This document shows, piece after piece, positions 40,743 to 49,568 of a stretch of 64,000 nt of DNA. The notes below the pieces were generated by a model that worked only from the letters and a program-made list of their open reading frames with translations, made no database searches and was not told the DNA's origin. The position numbers and the translations under genes were made by a program. This DNA is from Microvirga sp. (lineage in GTDB: Bacteria > Pseudomonadota > Alphaproteobacteria > Rhizobiales > Beijerinckiaceae): assembly GCA_031181145.1 (NCBI GenBank), contig JAPSLB010000006.1, positions 62,001 to 126,000 of the forward strand, given 5' to 3'. The first letter of the stretch is position 1; the number at the start of each line of letters is the position of its first letter.

Positions 40743-41009
40743 TCATTTTACAGACTTCGTTCGCTTTTCCTTCCTTTCGCGCTTGCGCATTGCGGCCTCT
40801 GCTAGCTTCACGTCACGCCCCAGATAATGGGTCTGCAGGATGTCTTCGGCGTCCTTTAGAGAGTGGCCTGTAAGTGAGGCGATTTCGGGAACGCTCGCCC
40901 CTGCCAGCGCCAGGCGCGTGACCGCGGATCCGCGGATGCCATCGCAGGTCACATCATCGATCCGGCCCGGACGCATGCCTTCCAAAAGGTGCGCGAGGAC
41001 TGCATCCAA
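40743..41009 (-). pseudogene. Tyrosine recombinase/integrase, C-terminal fragment
   Basis: Only the catalytic C-terminal end of a phage or island integrase is left, about 88 residues. GIRGSAVTRLALAG matches the HxLRGTAVTRLA helix with the second active-site Arg (the preceding His is Asp here), SLTGHSLKDAEDIL has the third-motif His, and THYLGRD the Tyr nucleophile. The N-terminal two thirds are missing; the frame is open only some 25 codons further upstream (KDARAGLDPDGIIV) before a stop. A TTG is the only near-start, so I treat it as a relic. It points toward tRNA-Lys 77 bases away. Confidence 0.8.
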
Positions 41010-41029
41010 GACGATGATGCCGTCAGGGT

Positions 41030-41395
41030 CTAGGCCGGCCCTTGCATCTTTTTGGCGAAGGGAATGGCCGTGTGTTTCGGCCTGGGGCGCTCAATCTCGA
41101 CAGCCTCGCGGCTCGTGAGTCTTACCTCCTCGTAGAGATGCTTGATTTCTTGGAGGGTGCGGATCGGCGTACCTGAGCCTCTCACAATCACTGCGCTGAG
41201 TTGCCGGAACTTGTCATTCTGCCAACCCTCGATGACCGTTGTCACGGCTTCCCGTAGTGGCATCGTGGCTCGCTTGAACCCGCCGAACTCTCTACTCTGG
41301 ATCTGCAATCGAATGTCTACCAATTCGACGATCTCGTTTAAATCATAGGTTTTGGGCACTGCTTCCCCATGATGGTAAGAATCAGATCCCCTCAA
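41030..41395 (-). CDS. Hypothetical island protein, up to 121 residues
   Basis: Protein-like composition with a middle part LNEIVELVDIRLQIQSREFGG and IVRGSGTPIRTLQEIKHLYEEVRLTSREAVEIERP, mostly helical; no family recognised. The start is uncertain: the longest frame uses a TTG, and a GTG (VPKTYDL) lies 12 codons on with GGGGAAG closely upstream. It lies just upstream of the integrase fragment on the same strand but in a different frame and may overlap its lost N-terminal part. Confidence 0.45.
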   Translation of the reverse strand: MRGSDSYHHGEAVPKTYDLNEIVELVDIRLQIQSREFGGFKRATMPLREAVTTVIEGWQNDKFRQLSAVIVRGSGTPIRTLQEIKHLYEEVRLTSREAVEIERPRPKHTAIPFAKKMQGPA

Positions 41396-41488
41396 AGGCC
41401 ACTCGAATGTGGCAAACGAATGCTCAAGTTCGCCTGAAGGGGCATGGAACAGCGCATGGTTGAGAGGCTGCGGGGTCGTTACGGGAGG

Positions 41489-41701
41489 TCAAGGTGCGGG
41501 GATGACCGCCACCTTGCGATCTCTTTCCCAGAGTTCAACGGTATGCTCATCTGAGAGGCGGCTGGCTTCCTTGATTGCCTCCTCATCGTTCCGGCAGAGG
41601 AGCTCGGTCACGTTTATAAAGTGGCCCTGATCATTACGCAGGTAAGCGCGATAGACACGGCAAGCGTCTCCTTCATGAAATTCTGAATGTCGTTCGATCA
41701 T
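41489..41701 (-). CDS. Small conserved hypothetical protein, 70 residues
   Basis: Starts with GAGAGG upstream. The pattern YRAYLRNDQGHFINVTELLC, NDEEAIKEASRL and TVELWERDRKVAVI resembles a small protein family common in Hyphomicrobiales (a beta sheet, a helix, and the closing VELW...R.VA). The function is unknown. It is a stand-alone gene within the island-like region. Confidence 0.65.
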   Translation of the reverse strand: MIERHSEFHEGDACRVYRAYLRNDQGHFINVTELLCRNDEEAIKEASRLSDEHTVELWERDRKVAVIPAP

Positions 41702-41860
41702 GATCGCCTCTCGTGCTGTCTGCGCCGTCCTCCCTCAAGGAACGTCGAGGTAGCATCCATTCCTATCGCAGTAAGTCCATTAGACCGAAAGGTCTATTCA
41801 GCATGAGCGAACGACGCTCAGCGGTTGTGTCGCATGGCTGATGCATTGGCGCCGACGAGA

Positions 41861-41881
41861 AAGGGCTCCGAAGAGCCCCTT
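41861..41881 (-). terminator. Terminator of the small secreted Arg-rich protein gene
   Basis: Read on the minus strand: AGGGGCTC-TTCG-GAGCCCTTT, a compact stem with only a short T run. Confidence 0.6.
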
Positions 41882-41892
41882 CAACTCAAAGA

Positions 41893-42150
41893 CTAACGGC
41901 GCACAATCCTGCATCTCTGAACGCGTTCTCTGACAATCCTGCCCCGGACCCGCTTGGTCTCGGTTTCCCATCGGCAGATCCGACGTGGAGGAGCTACTCG
42001 GCGGGCAGGGCGATATTGAGCTTGGGCAATGCCATACTGGTGCGGGGCGTCTGGAATACGCACGAGGGGTTGAGCCTGCGGGGCAGGCCCGCTCAGGCTG
42101 ACAAATCCCGCCAGGGCGACAGCAGCGAGAGCGAATTTTCCAAAAGTCAT
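41893..42150 (-). CDS. Small secreted Arg-rich protein, 85 residues
   Basis: AGGATCA lies six bases before the ATG. A clear signal peptide (FGKFALAAVALAGFVSLSG, cleavage about PAPQAQ) precedes a basic mature part with many Arg and two Cys (RRICRWETET..., RCRIVRR). Small periplasmic or surface proteins of this style are common in Methylobacteriaceae. No family is assigned. It is followed by a terminator hairpin. Confidence 0.68.
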   Translation of the reverse strand: MTFGKFALAAVALAGFVSLSGPAPQAQPLVRIPDAPHQYGIAQAQYRPARRVAPPRRICRWETETKRVRGRIVRERVQRCRIVRR

Positions 42151-42290
42151 AGGTGATCCTTGTCTTGTCTAGCCCCCGGCTGCGCAAAGACATCCTATGG
42201 AATTAACAACGAGTTAAGCGCCAAAGATGGTGCGCTACGGTTTTCTTGCCCCGACACTCAGGGAAGACATGATCGAGTTTCAACGCTCCA

Positions 42291-42701
42291 TTAGGGCAAC
42301 GTCGATCTGTCCTTCGATGACGAGAGCACGAGGTTCTTGCGCGAGACACACCACAGAGGGGACAAGCAGAGAACAGAGAGAAAGGGTTCAGTGCGTTGGC
42401 GAGGATGGATAGCCGCTGCAGCGGCCGCCGATCTTGAGAAGGTCGTGGCTTGTCGGATGACCTTCAGCATGGCCGGATCTATATCGCTCTCTCCATCGAG
42501 GTAATAATGGCGCCGTGACCGGCACAGGCCGTCTAGTGGCAAATCATGCGCAACTCCCCAAGCCGGCTGAAAGCCGTTCCGGAAACCGTGGGGACGTCCG
42601 TCCTGCTTGTGCTGACGGCGCTGTACGACGGTCGCAGCAGAGAGGGGGAAGGCGAATGCCTTGCTCGCAATCGGCCAGTGGTCCTTCTCCTCCGCCGTCA
42701 T
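42291..42701 (-). CDS. Possible hypothetical protein, 136 residues
   Basis: The frame from MTAEEKDHWPIASKAFAFP has AGGA six bases upstream. The first two thirds look protein-like (PHGFRNGFQPAWGVAHDLPL, RRHYYLDGESDIDPAMLKVI), while the C-terminal part (after an Ala run) looks random. It might be a frameshifted relic. The rest of the stretch from 42151 to 42842 holds no other candidate gene. Confidence 0.35.
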   Translation of the reverse strand: MTAEEKDHWPIASKAFAFPLSAATVVQRRQHKQDGRPHGFRNGFQPAWGVAHDLPLDGLCRSRRHYYLDGESDIDPAMLKVIRQATTFSRSAAAAAAIHPRQRTEPFLSVLCLSPLWCVSRKNLVLSSSKDRSTLP

Positions 42702-42842
42702 CGGGATCCTGCAATCGCATGAGGAGCGGCAGCATAGGGGGTACATTACGAAAGATTAATGCCATCATTCAGTTGGCATTCACCAGATCAAAGCCACTTT
42801 ATGTGCAGGCAAAAAAGTTAGTGAGTGCCTTCGGAGTTAGAA

Positions 42843-43370
42843 ATGAAGAAGATTGTTTCAGGCCTATGCGCTGCTTCTATGGTGATTGGCATCGTAGGGG
42901 CAGCTGTTTCATCTGCGCAAGCTGCGCCGATGCCTCTCATGAAGCCTGAGGCATCTGCAAGGCACGTTCAGGAAGTGCAGTTCCGGCGTGACAACGACAG
43001 AGACCGCTTCGAGCGACGCCGTGATGATCGCCATAGGGTGGAGCGCCGGGTCGTTCGCCCGCGCTTCGAGCATCGAGGCAGGTACGGCTACTACAATGGA
43101 CACCGCGGATACCGTGAGTACCGCCGTGGCTATCGGCACTACAATGGTTGGTGGTTCCCGCCGGCAGCATTCGTTGCCGGAGCTATCATTGGCGGTGCAA
43201 TTGCCAATCAGCCGGCCGTAGCTGCTCCTCCGGTTTACGCTCCAGCCCGCCTGAGCCCGGAGCATGTCAACTGGTGCACGAACCGGTGGAAATCCTATCG
43301 CGTTTCGGACAACACCTACCAGCCATACAACGGTCCGCGGCAGGCCTGCGTTTCGCCCTATGGCGGCTAA
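42843..43370 (+). CDS. BA14K-family secreted protein
   Basis: 175 residues starting [19 protein letters not shown], a signal peptide with cleavage near AQAAP. The mature part is Arg/Asp/Tyr-rich ([20 protein letters not shown]), followed by a hydrophobic Gly/Ala segment ([19 protein letters not shown]) and the BA14K signature [20 protein letters not shown] ending in [12 protein letters not shown]14K was described in Brucella as an immunoreactive lectin-like protein, and relatives occur through the Hyphomicrobiales. A terminator follows 27 bases downstream. Confidence 0.85.
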   Translation: MKKIVSGLCAASMVIGIVGAAVSSAQAAPMPLMKPEASARHVQEVQFRRDNDRDRFERRRDDRHRVERRVVRPRFEHRGRYGYYNGHRGYREYRRGYRHYNGWWFPPAAFVAGAIIGGAIANQPAVAAPPVYAPARLSPEHVNWCTNRWKSYRVSDNTYQPYNGPRQACVSPYGG

Positions 43371-43396
43371 ACACCGGCACGAAGCGCATCCTTGTG

Positions 43397-43422
43397 AGGC
43401 GGCTCTTCTGAGCCGCCTTTTT
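43397..43422 (+). terminator. Rho-independent terminator after BA14K gene
   Basis: Stem AGGCGGCT / AGCCGCCT with loop CTTCTG and a T tract. Confidence 0.88.
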
Positions 43423-43580
43423 CTGTGGGGCGTCAACCTTACGGGTAGCGGCGAGCCCGTCGCCCACGCCGAGAACGTCCTTAGGGCGAGGGAAGCTGGA
43501 CCAGTCCTTTCCCTAGGGGAGAGACAACCTCGGCAGTTGCTGCTAGGTAGGGGGGAGTGCGTTTCGCTCGCGGGGGATAG

Positions 43581-43997
43581 ATGTTCAGCCGGTCGTTACT
43601 TCTCGTTGCCGCATTCGCCATGTCACTCGCGGCATGCGCATCGCCTTCATCAGTAGGTGCATTGTCTGATTACTGGGGCGTGAGCTATACGAATGTAAGC
43701 ACCCGGTGTGGCGGTGGGTACCAAGTATATCGCAAGCCTGGAGAGTCGAGGATTCTCGTAAGGGCGTACGAGCTCTCGGAGGCCCGCCAGTCTTTCTGCG
43801 AAAGATACAATGGGATCCAGCCTGACATCGGTATCACCGGTGTTAGGCACGAGGAGGCCGTGCTGGAATATATCTCCGGGAGAGCAGACCTTCGATCCTG
43901 TACGCTCGTGAGCGGAACAGAGATCAGCTCTCTGCACTCTGAGTTCGTGATCGCATGCCCTGTCGCTCCCGGGACCGCAATCAGGGCTAAGGGCTAA
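43581..43997 (+). CDS. Putative lipoprotein, 138 residues
   Basis: Signal peptide MFSRSLLLVAAFAMSLAAC with lipobox LAAC, so the mature chain begins at a lipidated Cys19; GGGGGA lies upstream of the ATG. The mature part (YWGVSYTNVSTRCGGGYQVY, FCERYNGIQPDIGI) holds four further cysteines that may form disulfides. No family recognised. It is alone between the BA14K gene and the response regulator. Confidence 0.7.
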   Translation: MFSRSLLLVAAFAMSLAACASPSSVGALSDYWGVSYTNVSTRCGGGYQVYRKPGESRILVRAYELSEARQSFCERYNGIQPDIGITGVRHEEAVLEYISGRADLRSCTLVSGTEISSLHSEFVIACPVAPGTAIRAKG

Positions 43998-44139
43998 TAT
44001 CCCGTCTTGCCGACGAGCGGCTCGACTCTATGTCGTTCATTCCCCAGGAGATGCGGCACATCGCTTGGCGAGCGACGGCCCCGCTGGCTCAGGCTGGCGG
44101 GGCTTTCGTCTTCAGCTTGGACGGGTCTGATTCTTGTGA

Positions 44140-44529
44140 TCAAGTGCGCGAGCCGATCATCTCGCCGATCAACCGGGCAACGTGAACCATTCTGTAGGGT
44201 TTCAGAATGAAGAGGGCCTTGGGGGCGTCCTCGCCGCTCGCATCCGGCAGTCGGCCTGAGGCAATGATCACGGCAGCTTCGGGGTGGCTCGTGTTGACGG
44301 CACGTGCAAGATCAATGCCATCGAGGGTGCCGGGCAGGCTTATATCGGTAAAGACGGCGCTGATGTTGTCTCTCTCTTGAAGGATCGTAGCAGCGTGATC
44401 CGCCGTCGAAGCTTCAATGACCGTGAAGCCTTCGTCTTCGAGTGCCTCTACGGCGATCTCGCGCACGAACGGCTCATCCTCGACAACAAGGACAACAGGT
44501 GGGGAATTGTGGCTGTCGGAAGGTGTCAC
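44140..44529 (-). CDS. Single-domain response regulator (CheY-like)
   Basis: 129 residues, receiver domain only. The acidic pair is in VVEDEPFVREIA, the phospho-acceptor is Asp62 (FTDISLPG), and the conserved Lys is Lys110 (ILKPY); the usual Thr/Ser lies in IIASGR. There is no output domain. No histidine kinase is encoded nearby, so it is an orphan receiver, a form that is common in Hyphomicrobiales. Confidence 0.9.
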   Translation of the reverse strand: MTPSDSHNSPPVVLVVEDEPFVREIAVEALEDEGFTVIEASTADHAATILQERDNISAVFTDISLPGTLDGIDLARAVNTSHPEAAVIIASGRLPDASGEDAPKALFILKPYRMVHVARLIGEMIGSRT

Positions 44530-44824
44530 GGGAGAGATCTCCGGTCATGACGGCATATGGGGCGTGCAACGGGAGCGCTTTTGGGAATATCCACAGAATC
44601 AGCTTTATAGCATTCTGTGAGAATCGCTATCCTTTCCGCGGTTTCCCTTGCAGGTTCCTATCAGTGCGGTTGACAGCCCAAAGGCGAGGCAGATAGGCAT
44701 GATGCCGTCAGGATAAGGAGATTAATGCGCAGCGACTTCAGCACGGAATGACCCCGAGGGGCGAGCGGCCGCGAGGTCGAGTGATGAGTCATGCGCATAC
44801 GCGCCAACCTGACGGAAACTCTCC

Positions 44825-45265
44825 ATGAGTATTGATCTTCAGATCCGGCCCTATAGGGCGGACGACAAATCGCGCCTGCTCCTAATCTGGCGAGCGGCGT
44901 CGGAAGTCGGCCATCCATTCTTCAGTAAAGATCAACTCGACGAGCAACAGCGGCTCGTCGGCGAGGTCTACCTTTCAAAAGCAGAAACTTGGGTCGCGCA
45001 GGATGACGGCGAACCGGTTGGGTTCATAGGGCTGTTGGACAGTTTCATCGGTGGTCTCTTCGTGTCCCCTGAAGCCCACGGACGAGGCATCGGGCGCGCC
45101 CTTATTGCCCATGCTCTTGAGCGGAAGCATTCCCTTGAACTGGAGGTCTATGCCCGGAATGAGAATGCCGTCGGCTTCTATCGACGGCTGGGGTTCTTCG
45201 AGGTCGATCGGAGGCCAACTGACGACAACAGCCTACCATTCGAGGTGATTAGACTGAGGCGCTAA
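44825..45265 (+). CDS. GNAT-family N-acetyltransferase
   Basis: 146 residues with the acetyl-CoA loop VSPEAHGRGIGRALIAHAL and the later LEVYARNENAVGFYRRLGFFEV. The N-terminus RPYRADDKSRLLLIWRAAS is typical of the RimI/YjaB-like branch. The substrate is unknown. It is monocistronic; GGAA precedes the ATG. Confidence 0.87.
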   Translation: MSIDLQIRPYRADDKSRLLLIWRAASEVGHPFFSKDQLDEQQRLVGEVYLSKAETWVAQDDGEPVGFIGLLDSFIGGLFVSPEAHGRGIGRALIAHALERKHSLELEVYARNENAVGFYRRLGFFEVDRRPTDDNSLPFEVIRLRR

Positions 45266-45426
45266 GCCCGTGAAATCTGTTGGCCGGCCTCGTAAGGGCG
45301 GGGCCGGGTTCAGTCGCGGGTCACAGGCTGGAAAGGTCGGTGAATGAGCTTAGGCGCCAGCGCGGACATGGCGGCGCGGCCTGGACGTGCCGTGGAGGAG
45401 TGAAGAGACGGTGCTCTCCCGCGGGC

Positions 45427-45534
45427 TCAGTCTTTGAAAGATATGCCATACCTGCGGCACAGAGCTTCTGCACGTCGCTTTTGAGCTTCCATTAGGGCAT
45501 TACGTATTAGGCGCAGGACATTGATGATGATCAT
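45427..45534 (-). CDS. Very small protein, 35 residues
   Basis: GAGGAG lies six bases before the ATG, a good ribosome-binding site. The sequence MIIINVLRLIRNALMEAQKR continues with RAEALCRRYGISFKD: an amphipathic helix followed by a basic stretch, the composition of tiny conserved helical proteins of Hyphomicrobiales. No function known. Confidence 0.55.
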   Translation of the reverse strand: MIIINVLRLIRNALMEAQKRRAEALCRRYGISFKD

Positions 45535-45679
45535 GATGGCTCCTCGATCTGAACTCTCATCATAGCCTTCATGTTGCGCTGCAGTAGATAGGTAAGCACA
45601 GGTGACCTATTCCTGTAGAGCATAGACTAAAGTAGGGGAGGGGTGCCCCCCTCCGATGGAGAGGAGGGGAGTGTCCTAA

Positions 45680-46192
45680 CTAGCGGAGCGACTTCATCAT
45701 CACACAGCGTCGCCCAAGATCATGGCCCGCTTTGGCTTCGGCATGCAGCTGCGCGACATGGCCGGAACCCGCCTCCGCAGCGTCAATCTCCACAAACCCT
45801 AGTTTGGAGTAGAAGGGGGCATTCCAAGACAAATCCCGGTAGGTCGTCAGGGTGACGGCGGAAAATCGCTTGGTCCGGGCAAACTCAATCGCTGTTGCCA
45901 CCAATGCAGCGCCAATCCCTTGGCGTTGGGAGGACCGGGCGACGGATACCTCTGCAATATAGAACATAGAATCAAGTTGGCGGCCTGCGAGAAACCCAAC
46001 GGGCTCATCTGCATCGTCGGCTGCTATCCAGAGTGTGCCGGCCCGGCACATCGTAAGCAGGTCGGCGGCATCCATCGTTTCGCCGTCCGCGAGCCAAGCG
46101 AGACCGACATCCCGGAACAAGGATGCCGCCGACTGCTCGACCAAGGCGAGCTTTTCGAATTCATGACAACGGGCTGTGCGAATGCGAGGCAT
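45680..46192 (-). CDS. GNAT-family N-acetyltransferase
   Basis: 170 residues with VSVARSSQRQGIGAALVATAIEF (acetyl-CoA loop QxxGIG) and TYRDLSWNAPFYSKLGFVEI. The opening RIRTARCHEFEKLALVEQSAASLFRDVG is typical of a family of putative amino-acid or small-amine acetyltransferases. The substrate is unknown. The ribosome-binding site is weak, and no neighbour suggests a pathway. Confidence 0.85.
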   Translation of the reverse strand: MPRIRTARCHEFEKLALVEQSAASLFRDVGLAWLADGETMDAADLLTMCRAGTLWIAADDADEPVGFLAGRQLDSMFYIAEVSVARSSQRQGIGAALVATAIEFARTKRFSAVTLTTYRDLSWNAPFYSKLGFVEIDAAEAGSGHVAQLHAEAKAGHDLGRRCVMMKSLR

Positions 46193-46787
46193 AGGAAGAT
46201 CTCAGCAGCAGATCGTTCTCCGTTCAAGAGCCCACGCCTCATTCGGGAAGGAAACGTTTGTCAGTAGATCCGAGAAGGCTCCGTCGAGGACCTTTCCCCC
46301 TTTCATCCCGAGCGGGACAAGCCGCCAGCTCTCACCCATCCAGGCGGCCTGTGATCATGCAGGACGTAGCTGCTAAGCCGATCATCGTGCTGGGAGCGGC
46401 CCTGCCTGATGGACGGGAGGCTCAACGAAAATGGACCCGAGATGCCAGGGGTAGGAGAAGCATCTCAGGTCCCGTGTGCTGTTGACTGCTGACTCAACGG
46501 CCGCCGATAAGAAAGGTTTCACCTTGGTCTCAGGTCACGGATGTGGCGTGGGTGTGACGGCGCGTGCCGCTAGTCTGCCTCTTAGGCATTAAGTCAGCAG
46601 AGGATGTCCTGGTAACCATCTGCATCGGCAGCCATGCGGTGGGGTACTTCACAATAGCTCAGCCGAGAAGGGTGCAAATCAGAAGAAATCGATCATATAG
46701 TTTTCAGGACGGCTGATCATGAATGTGTCAACGCGCAGTAAGTGCAGTAGCCGAGTGGCCTTCTCGTCGAAGATGCCACTCGCAAGT
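46193..46787. other. Gene-poor stretch before the unusual tRNA
   Basis: No convincing complete gene. A plus-strand frame from 46357 starts MQDVAAKPIIVLGAALPDG, which recalls the beginning of DUF218 (SanA/YdcF) proteins but ends after some 40 residues, so it may be a decayed gene. The base composition is lower in GC than the housekeeping part. Confidence 0.35.
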
Positions 46788-46872
46788 TCCCAGATGGCGG
46801 AATTGGAAGACGCAGCGTGCTGTTGACACGCCGCCGATAGGCGTGGGGGTTCGAGGCCCTCTCTGGGAGCCA
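46788..46872 (+). tRNA. Class II tRNA with Asn anticodon GTT
   Basis: 85-base cloverleaf: acceptor TCCCAGA/TCTGGGA (7 perfect pairs), D-arm GCG-GAATTGGAAGA-CGC of the tRNA-Leu style, anticodon arm GCGTG-CTGTTGA-CACGC (5 pairs, anticodon GTT), variable arm CGCC-GATA-GGCG plus T, T-arm GGGGG-TTCGAGG-CCCTC, discriminator G, encoded CCA. Class II variable arms are normal only for Leu, Ser and bacterial Tyr tRNAs. The acceptor end (T1-A72, G73) and anticodon agree with tRNA-Asn, while the body is Leu-like. All stems are intact, so it does not look decayed. Which amino acid it carries is open. Confidence 0.85.
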
Positions 46873-48638
46873 ATCTCTTCGTGAGCTCCGCTTAAACGTG
46901 AGCTCGCCGCATGATCTGAAGAACAATGTCATCGAGCCGGATTGCCGGCTTCCTTGAGTTCGCTCAGAGCTGCGGTCCGGACCGTCGTGTCAATCTTCGA
47001 GATAGTCTGGTATGGCGCCAAGCGCTCTCCGAGGGGCACTTTTTCCGCCCTCATCACCCACCGGATGCATATTTCATAAAGAGGGGTATCGGAGCTGCGT
47101 GGTCGCGCGAAGGGCAGGTCAGACAGGGCTTGAGCGCCCAACCTTTGCGTAAGGAACCCCATTGCTCGACAGGAGAGTTGCTTCCTTGCCGCGAGGAAAG
47201 GCAGGGACGGAGATATGGAGCGGGTGGGACGGTGCTGCCCCGCCGCCAAACGAGGTGGTTCCTCGAATGTCGCCTGCTTCACCCGCACTGGATCCAGTTT
47301 AGCCGTGAGCTCTCACAATGCTAGTCTCCTTTCAGGGGTACTTCAGTCGGCTGGTGCAGTTGCCGTCCGGGTTTTCTAAACGGCCTTTCTGCGAAATTTT
47401 GCCTGTGGGTCCAGAATGCCGCTTGCAGGCGCCTCCCGAGAGCCAACCGAACGTCTGGACCTGCGAAGCGAGGCGGCCTCTACACGATCAGGCTTCTGAT
47501 TGGCTCTGGTGCAACGGGCTTCTGTTCGAGAGTCTCCCGAACAGGGCCGATGATACGGCAGATCTTCCAAATTGCTGTACCTCACCTCAACGCCACCGTT
47601 GGCCCGCAAGCCGAGATTCGTCCCGCCGCGGCAGATGTCGGAGAAGCTGATGTTGATCAATAGGGAAATCGTCTGGCCTAGGGCAGCGTCGACGAAGTCC
47701 GTCACCAGCCTGTGAGCCATAGAGAGATTCAGGAACTCTTCCGCGATGCAGGGATCGAGCGCCTTAATCTCTTTCCGGAAAGCCTCGAGCAATTCGCGCC
47801 TTGCGGAATGCAGGCGACGCGGATGATCTTAGACCGTTTAGGCGATCGTTCTGCGGCATGTGTGCTCGATCGTGTCGTTCATGAGCAGACCCCGATCCTT
47901 CCGTCCAAAGTTCTCGAAGCGGTGGAGCCAAAACAGCTCCTTCTGCCGAAATTGGAGAGGTCGCGCAGATGGCCCGGCGGAACACACACGCCCCGACCAG
48001 TCGGATAGCCTGCAGGAATTCATCCTTCAGCAATCGAATTTCGCCGTACTTCCTGCCGGCGCACAGTGTACCAAGCGCGAGGACGACCGATGGTTCTCAG
48101 CACGATCCCGTACGCCATCCGCAATGGCCTGGAGCGGAAGGATGGCCCAAGGAGGACGGGCCTCGCGAGACGTTCTAGCGCCAGTGCCACAAGATCGAGA
48201 GCATGTCCGCGAACTCACCGCGTGGCGCCGGAACGCCACCTGCTGCGGCCGTTGCGTTCACATTTCTTCGGCGATCTGCATCGCGACTGCGTCCCCTTCT
48301 GCCGTGCAGCCCGTCATAGTAGCGCAAGGAGCGGGGCGCCTTCATCCTGGCGTTCGGGAGGGCCCTTGTTTCGATCCCGGGCTGAACTCTACAGATTCAA
48401 CGTTACAGCGGGTGGTTCAGAAAAATGACGTATCCGCATACGATTCTGCTAGTATCTTTCGATGTACAGCATATCCTTTCGGTATAGATCATGCATACGT
48501 CAAAATATCCAACTCCCGTTACTTGCTTCGGGGTTATGTTGAATGTTTCATTGGGGCGCTTCGCATGAATGGCGGTGCCGTCCACTAGAGCGAATTGCAT
48601 TTGCGAATGGCGCATCCCCTAGTAAATGGGACACATCT
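46873..48638. other. 1.8-kb stretch without recognisable genes
   Basis: Between the unusual tRNA and the phosphopantetheinyl transferase gene. Several frames of 60-240 codons exist on both strands, but none has a recognised family, a good start or consistent composition. A minus-strand frame around 47764-48060 (GRKYGEIRLLKDEFLQAIRL) looks most protein-like and may be a relic. The last 200 bases (48430-48640) are clearly AT-richer and may hold the promoter of the biosynthetic cluster. Confidence 0.4.
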
Positions 48639-49283
48639 ATGCCTTCTCTTGACCCTGAGGCCGGGATCGTGATGCCGGTCTTCGAGAATGACGGTTTAGA
48701 GGTGCTTGCCTGCATGCTCGATGTGAGGCTTGATCTCATCCGCGAGTTGGGCTCATGCCTGACCGAGGACGAATGCCGGCGTGCCGGCGGCCTGACGCGG
48801 GAGCGGGATCGTCGCCGGTTCATCGTTACCAGGGGTCAACTGCGTCATTCCCTTGGCTCCAAGCTGGGGCTTCCGCCGTCCGATGTTGAACTGGAGTACG
48901 GTCCCCAGGGCAAGCCCCGCCTCTCACGCCGCATGCCAATGCGGGAGTTGCATTTCTGCGTTTCGCGGTCTGGCGATTTAGCCGTCATCGCCTTCTCGCA
49001 TGAGCGCGAGGTCGGAGTGGATGTCGAGGAGGTGCGCCCTTTTGCGGAAGCTGATGACATCGCGGCGCTCTGCTTTTCTGTTTCCGATTATGAGTCCTAT
49101 CGCACCCTTCCTCCGGAGGAGCAGCTGGAAGGGTTTTTGCGGCGTTGGACCCGGCTGGAAGCCATATCCAAAGCCTTCGGATGCGGCTTGGGAGGAGCGA
49201 TCCCATCGGATGTTCAAGATTGGGCACTGCATACTTTCGTGCCGAAAGTGGGATACATCGGCACCCTGGCCGCCCAGAATTGA
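48639..49283 (+). CDS. 4'-phosphopantetheinyl transferase (Sfp type)
   Basis: Activates carrier proteins by attaching the CoA-derived phosphopantetheine arm to their Ser. The 214 residues show GVDVEEVRPF (Mg ligands Asp128 and Glu130) and FLRRWTRLEAISKAFGCGL (Glu174, Lys178), the two Sfp-family motifs; in the second the usual Lys before Glu is Leu. The N-terminal half (CRRAGGLTRERDRRRFIVTRGQLR) fits the pseudo-dimeric Sfp size. An upstream frame is open but lacks family similarity. It begins the plus-strand cluster and most likely modifies the carrier domain of the NRPS protein downstream. Confidence 0.88.
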   Translation: MPSLDPEAGIVMPVFENDGLEVLACMLDVRLDLIRELGSCLTEDECRRAGGLTRERDRRRFIVTRGQLRHSLGSKLGLPPSDVELEYGPQGKPRLSRRMPMRELHFCVSRSGDLAVIAFSHEREVGVDVEEVRPFAEADDIAALCFSVSDYESYRTLPPEEQLEGFLRRWTRLEAISKAFGCGLGGAIPSDVQDWALHTFVPKVGYIGTLAAQN

Positions 49284-49568
49284 GGTGCCTGCAATGCCTT
49301 CCTGCGCTTACACAACGACATGGATGAGAAAGGGCGCAAGCTCATCAAGACTGCTTGCACCCTTCATTACTCGCGGTGAAACGCGCAGGACCAGCCGATC
49401 GCTGCACACGACTCGCGACCTGACGATACGTGACTCGTCCTTTCCGATCTGCCTCATGAGTGCGGGGCGACGGGAGTCTCGCTCCCAAAGCTGTCCCGCT
49501 AGGGGAAAATGGCGCCGGAGTTTGCTGTGTTTCCGTCGTCAGTCATGAAAAGTGATTGGAGATCTCCT

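Noticed and set aside
42291-42330. Resemblance of the end of this frame to a known dispersed repeat translation (LSSSKDRS)
   Set aside because: The nucleotide sequence does not show the palindromic core of that repeat, and a single short peptide match is not sufficient.
46679-46873. Minus-strand frame starting APREGLEPPRL across the unusual tRNA
   Set aside because: It is a translation of the antisense strand of the tRNA gene; no ribosome-binding site.
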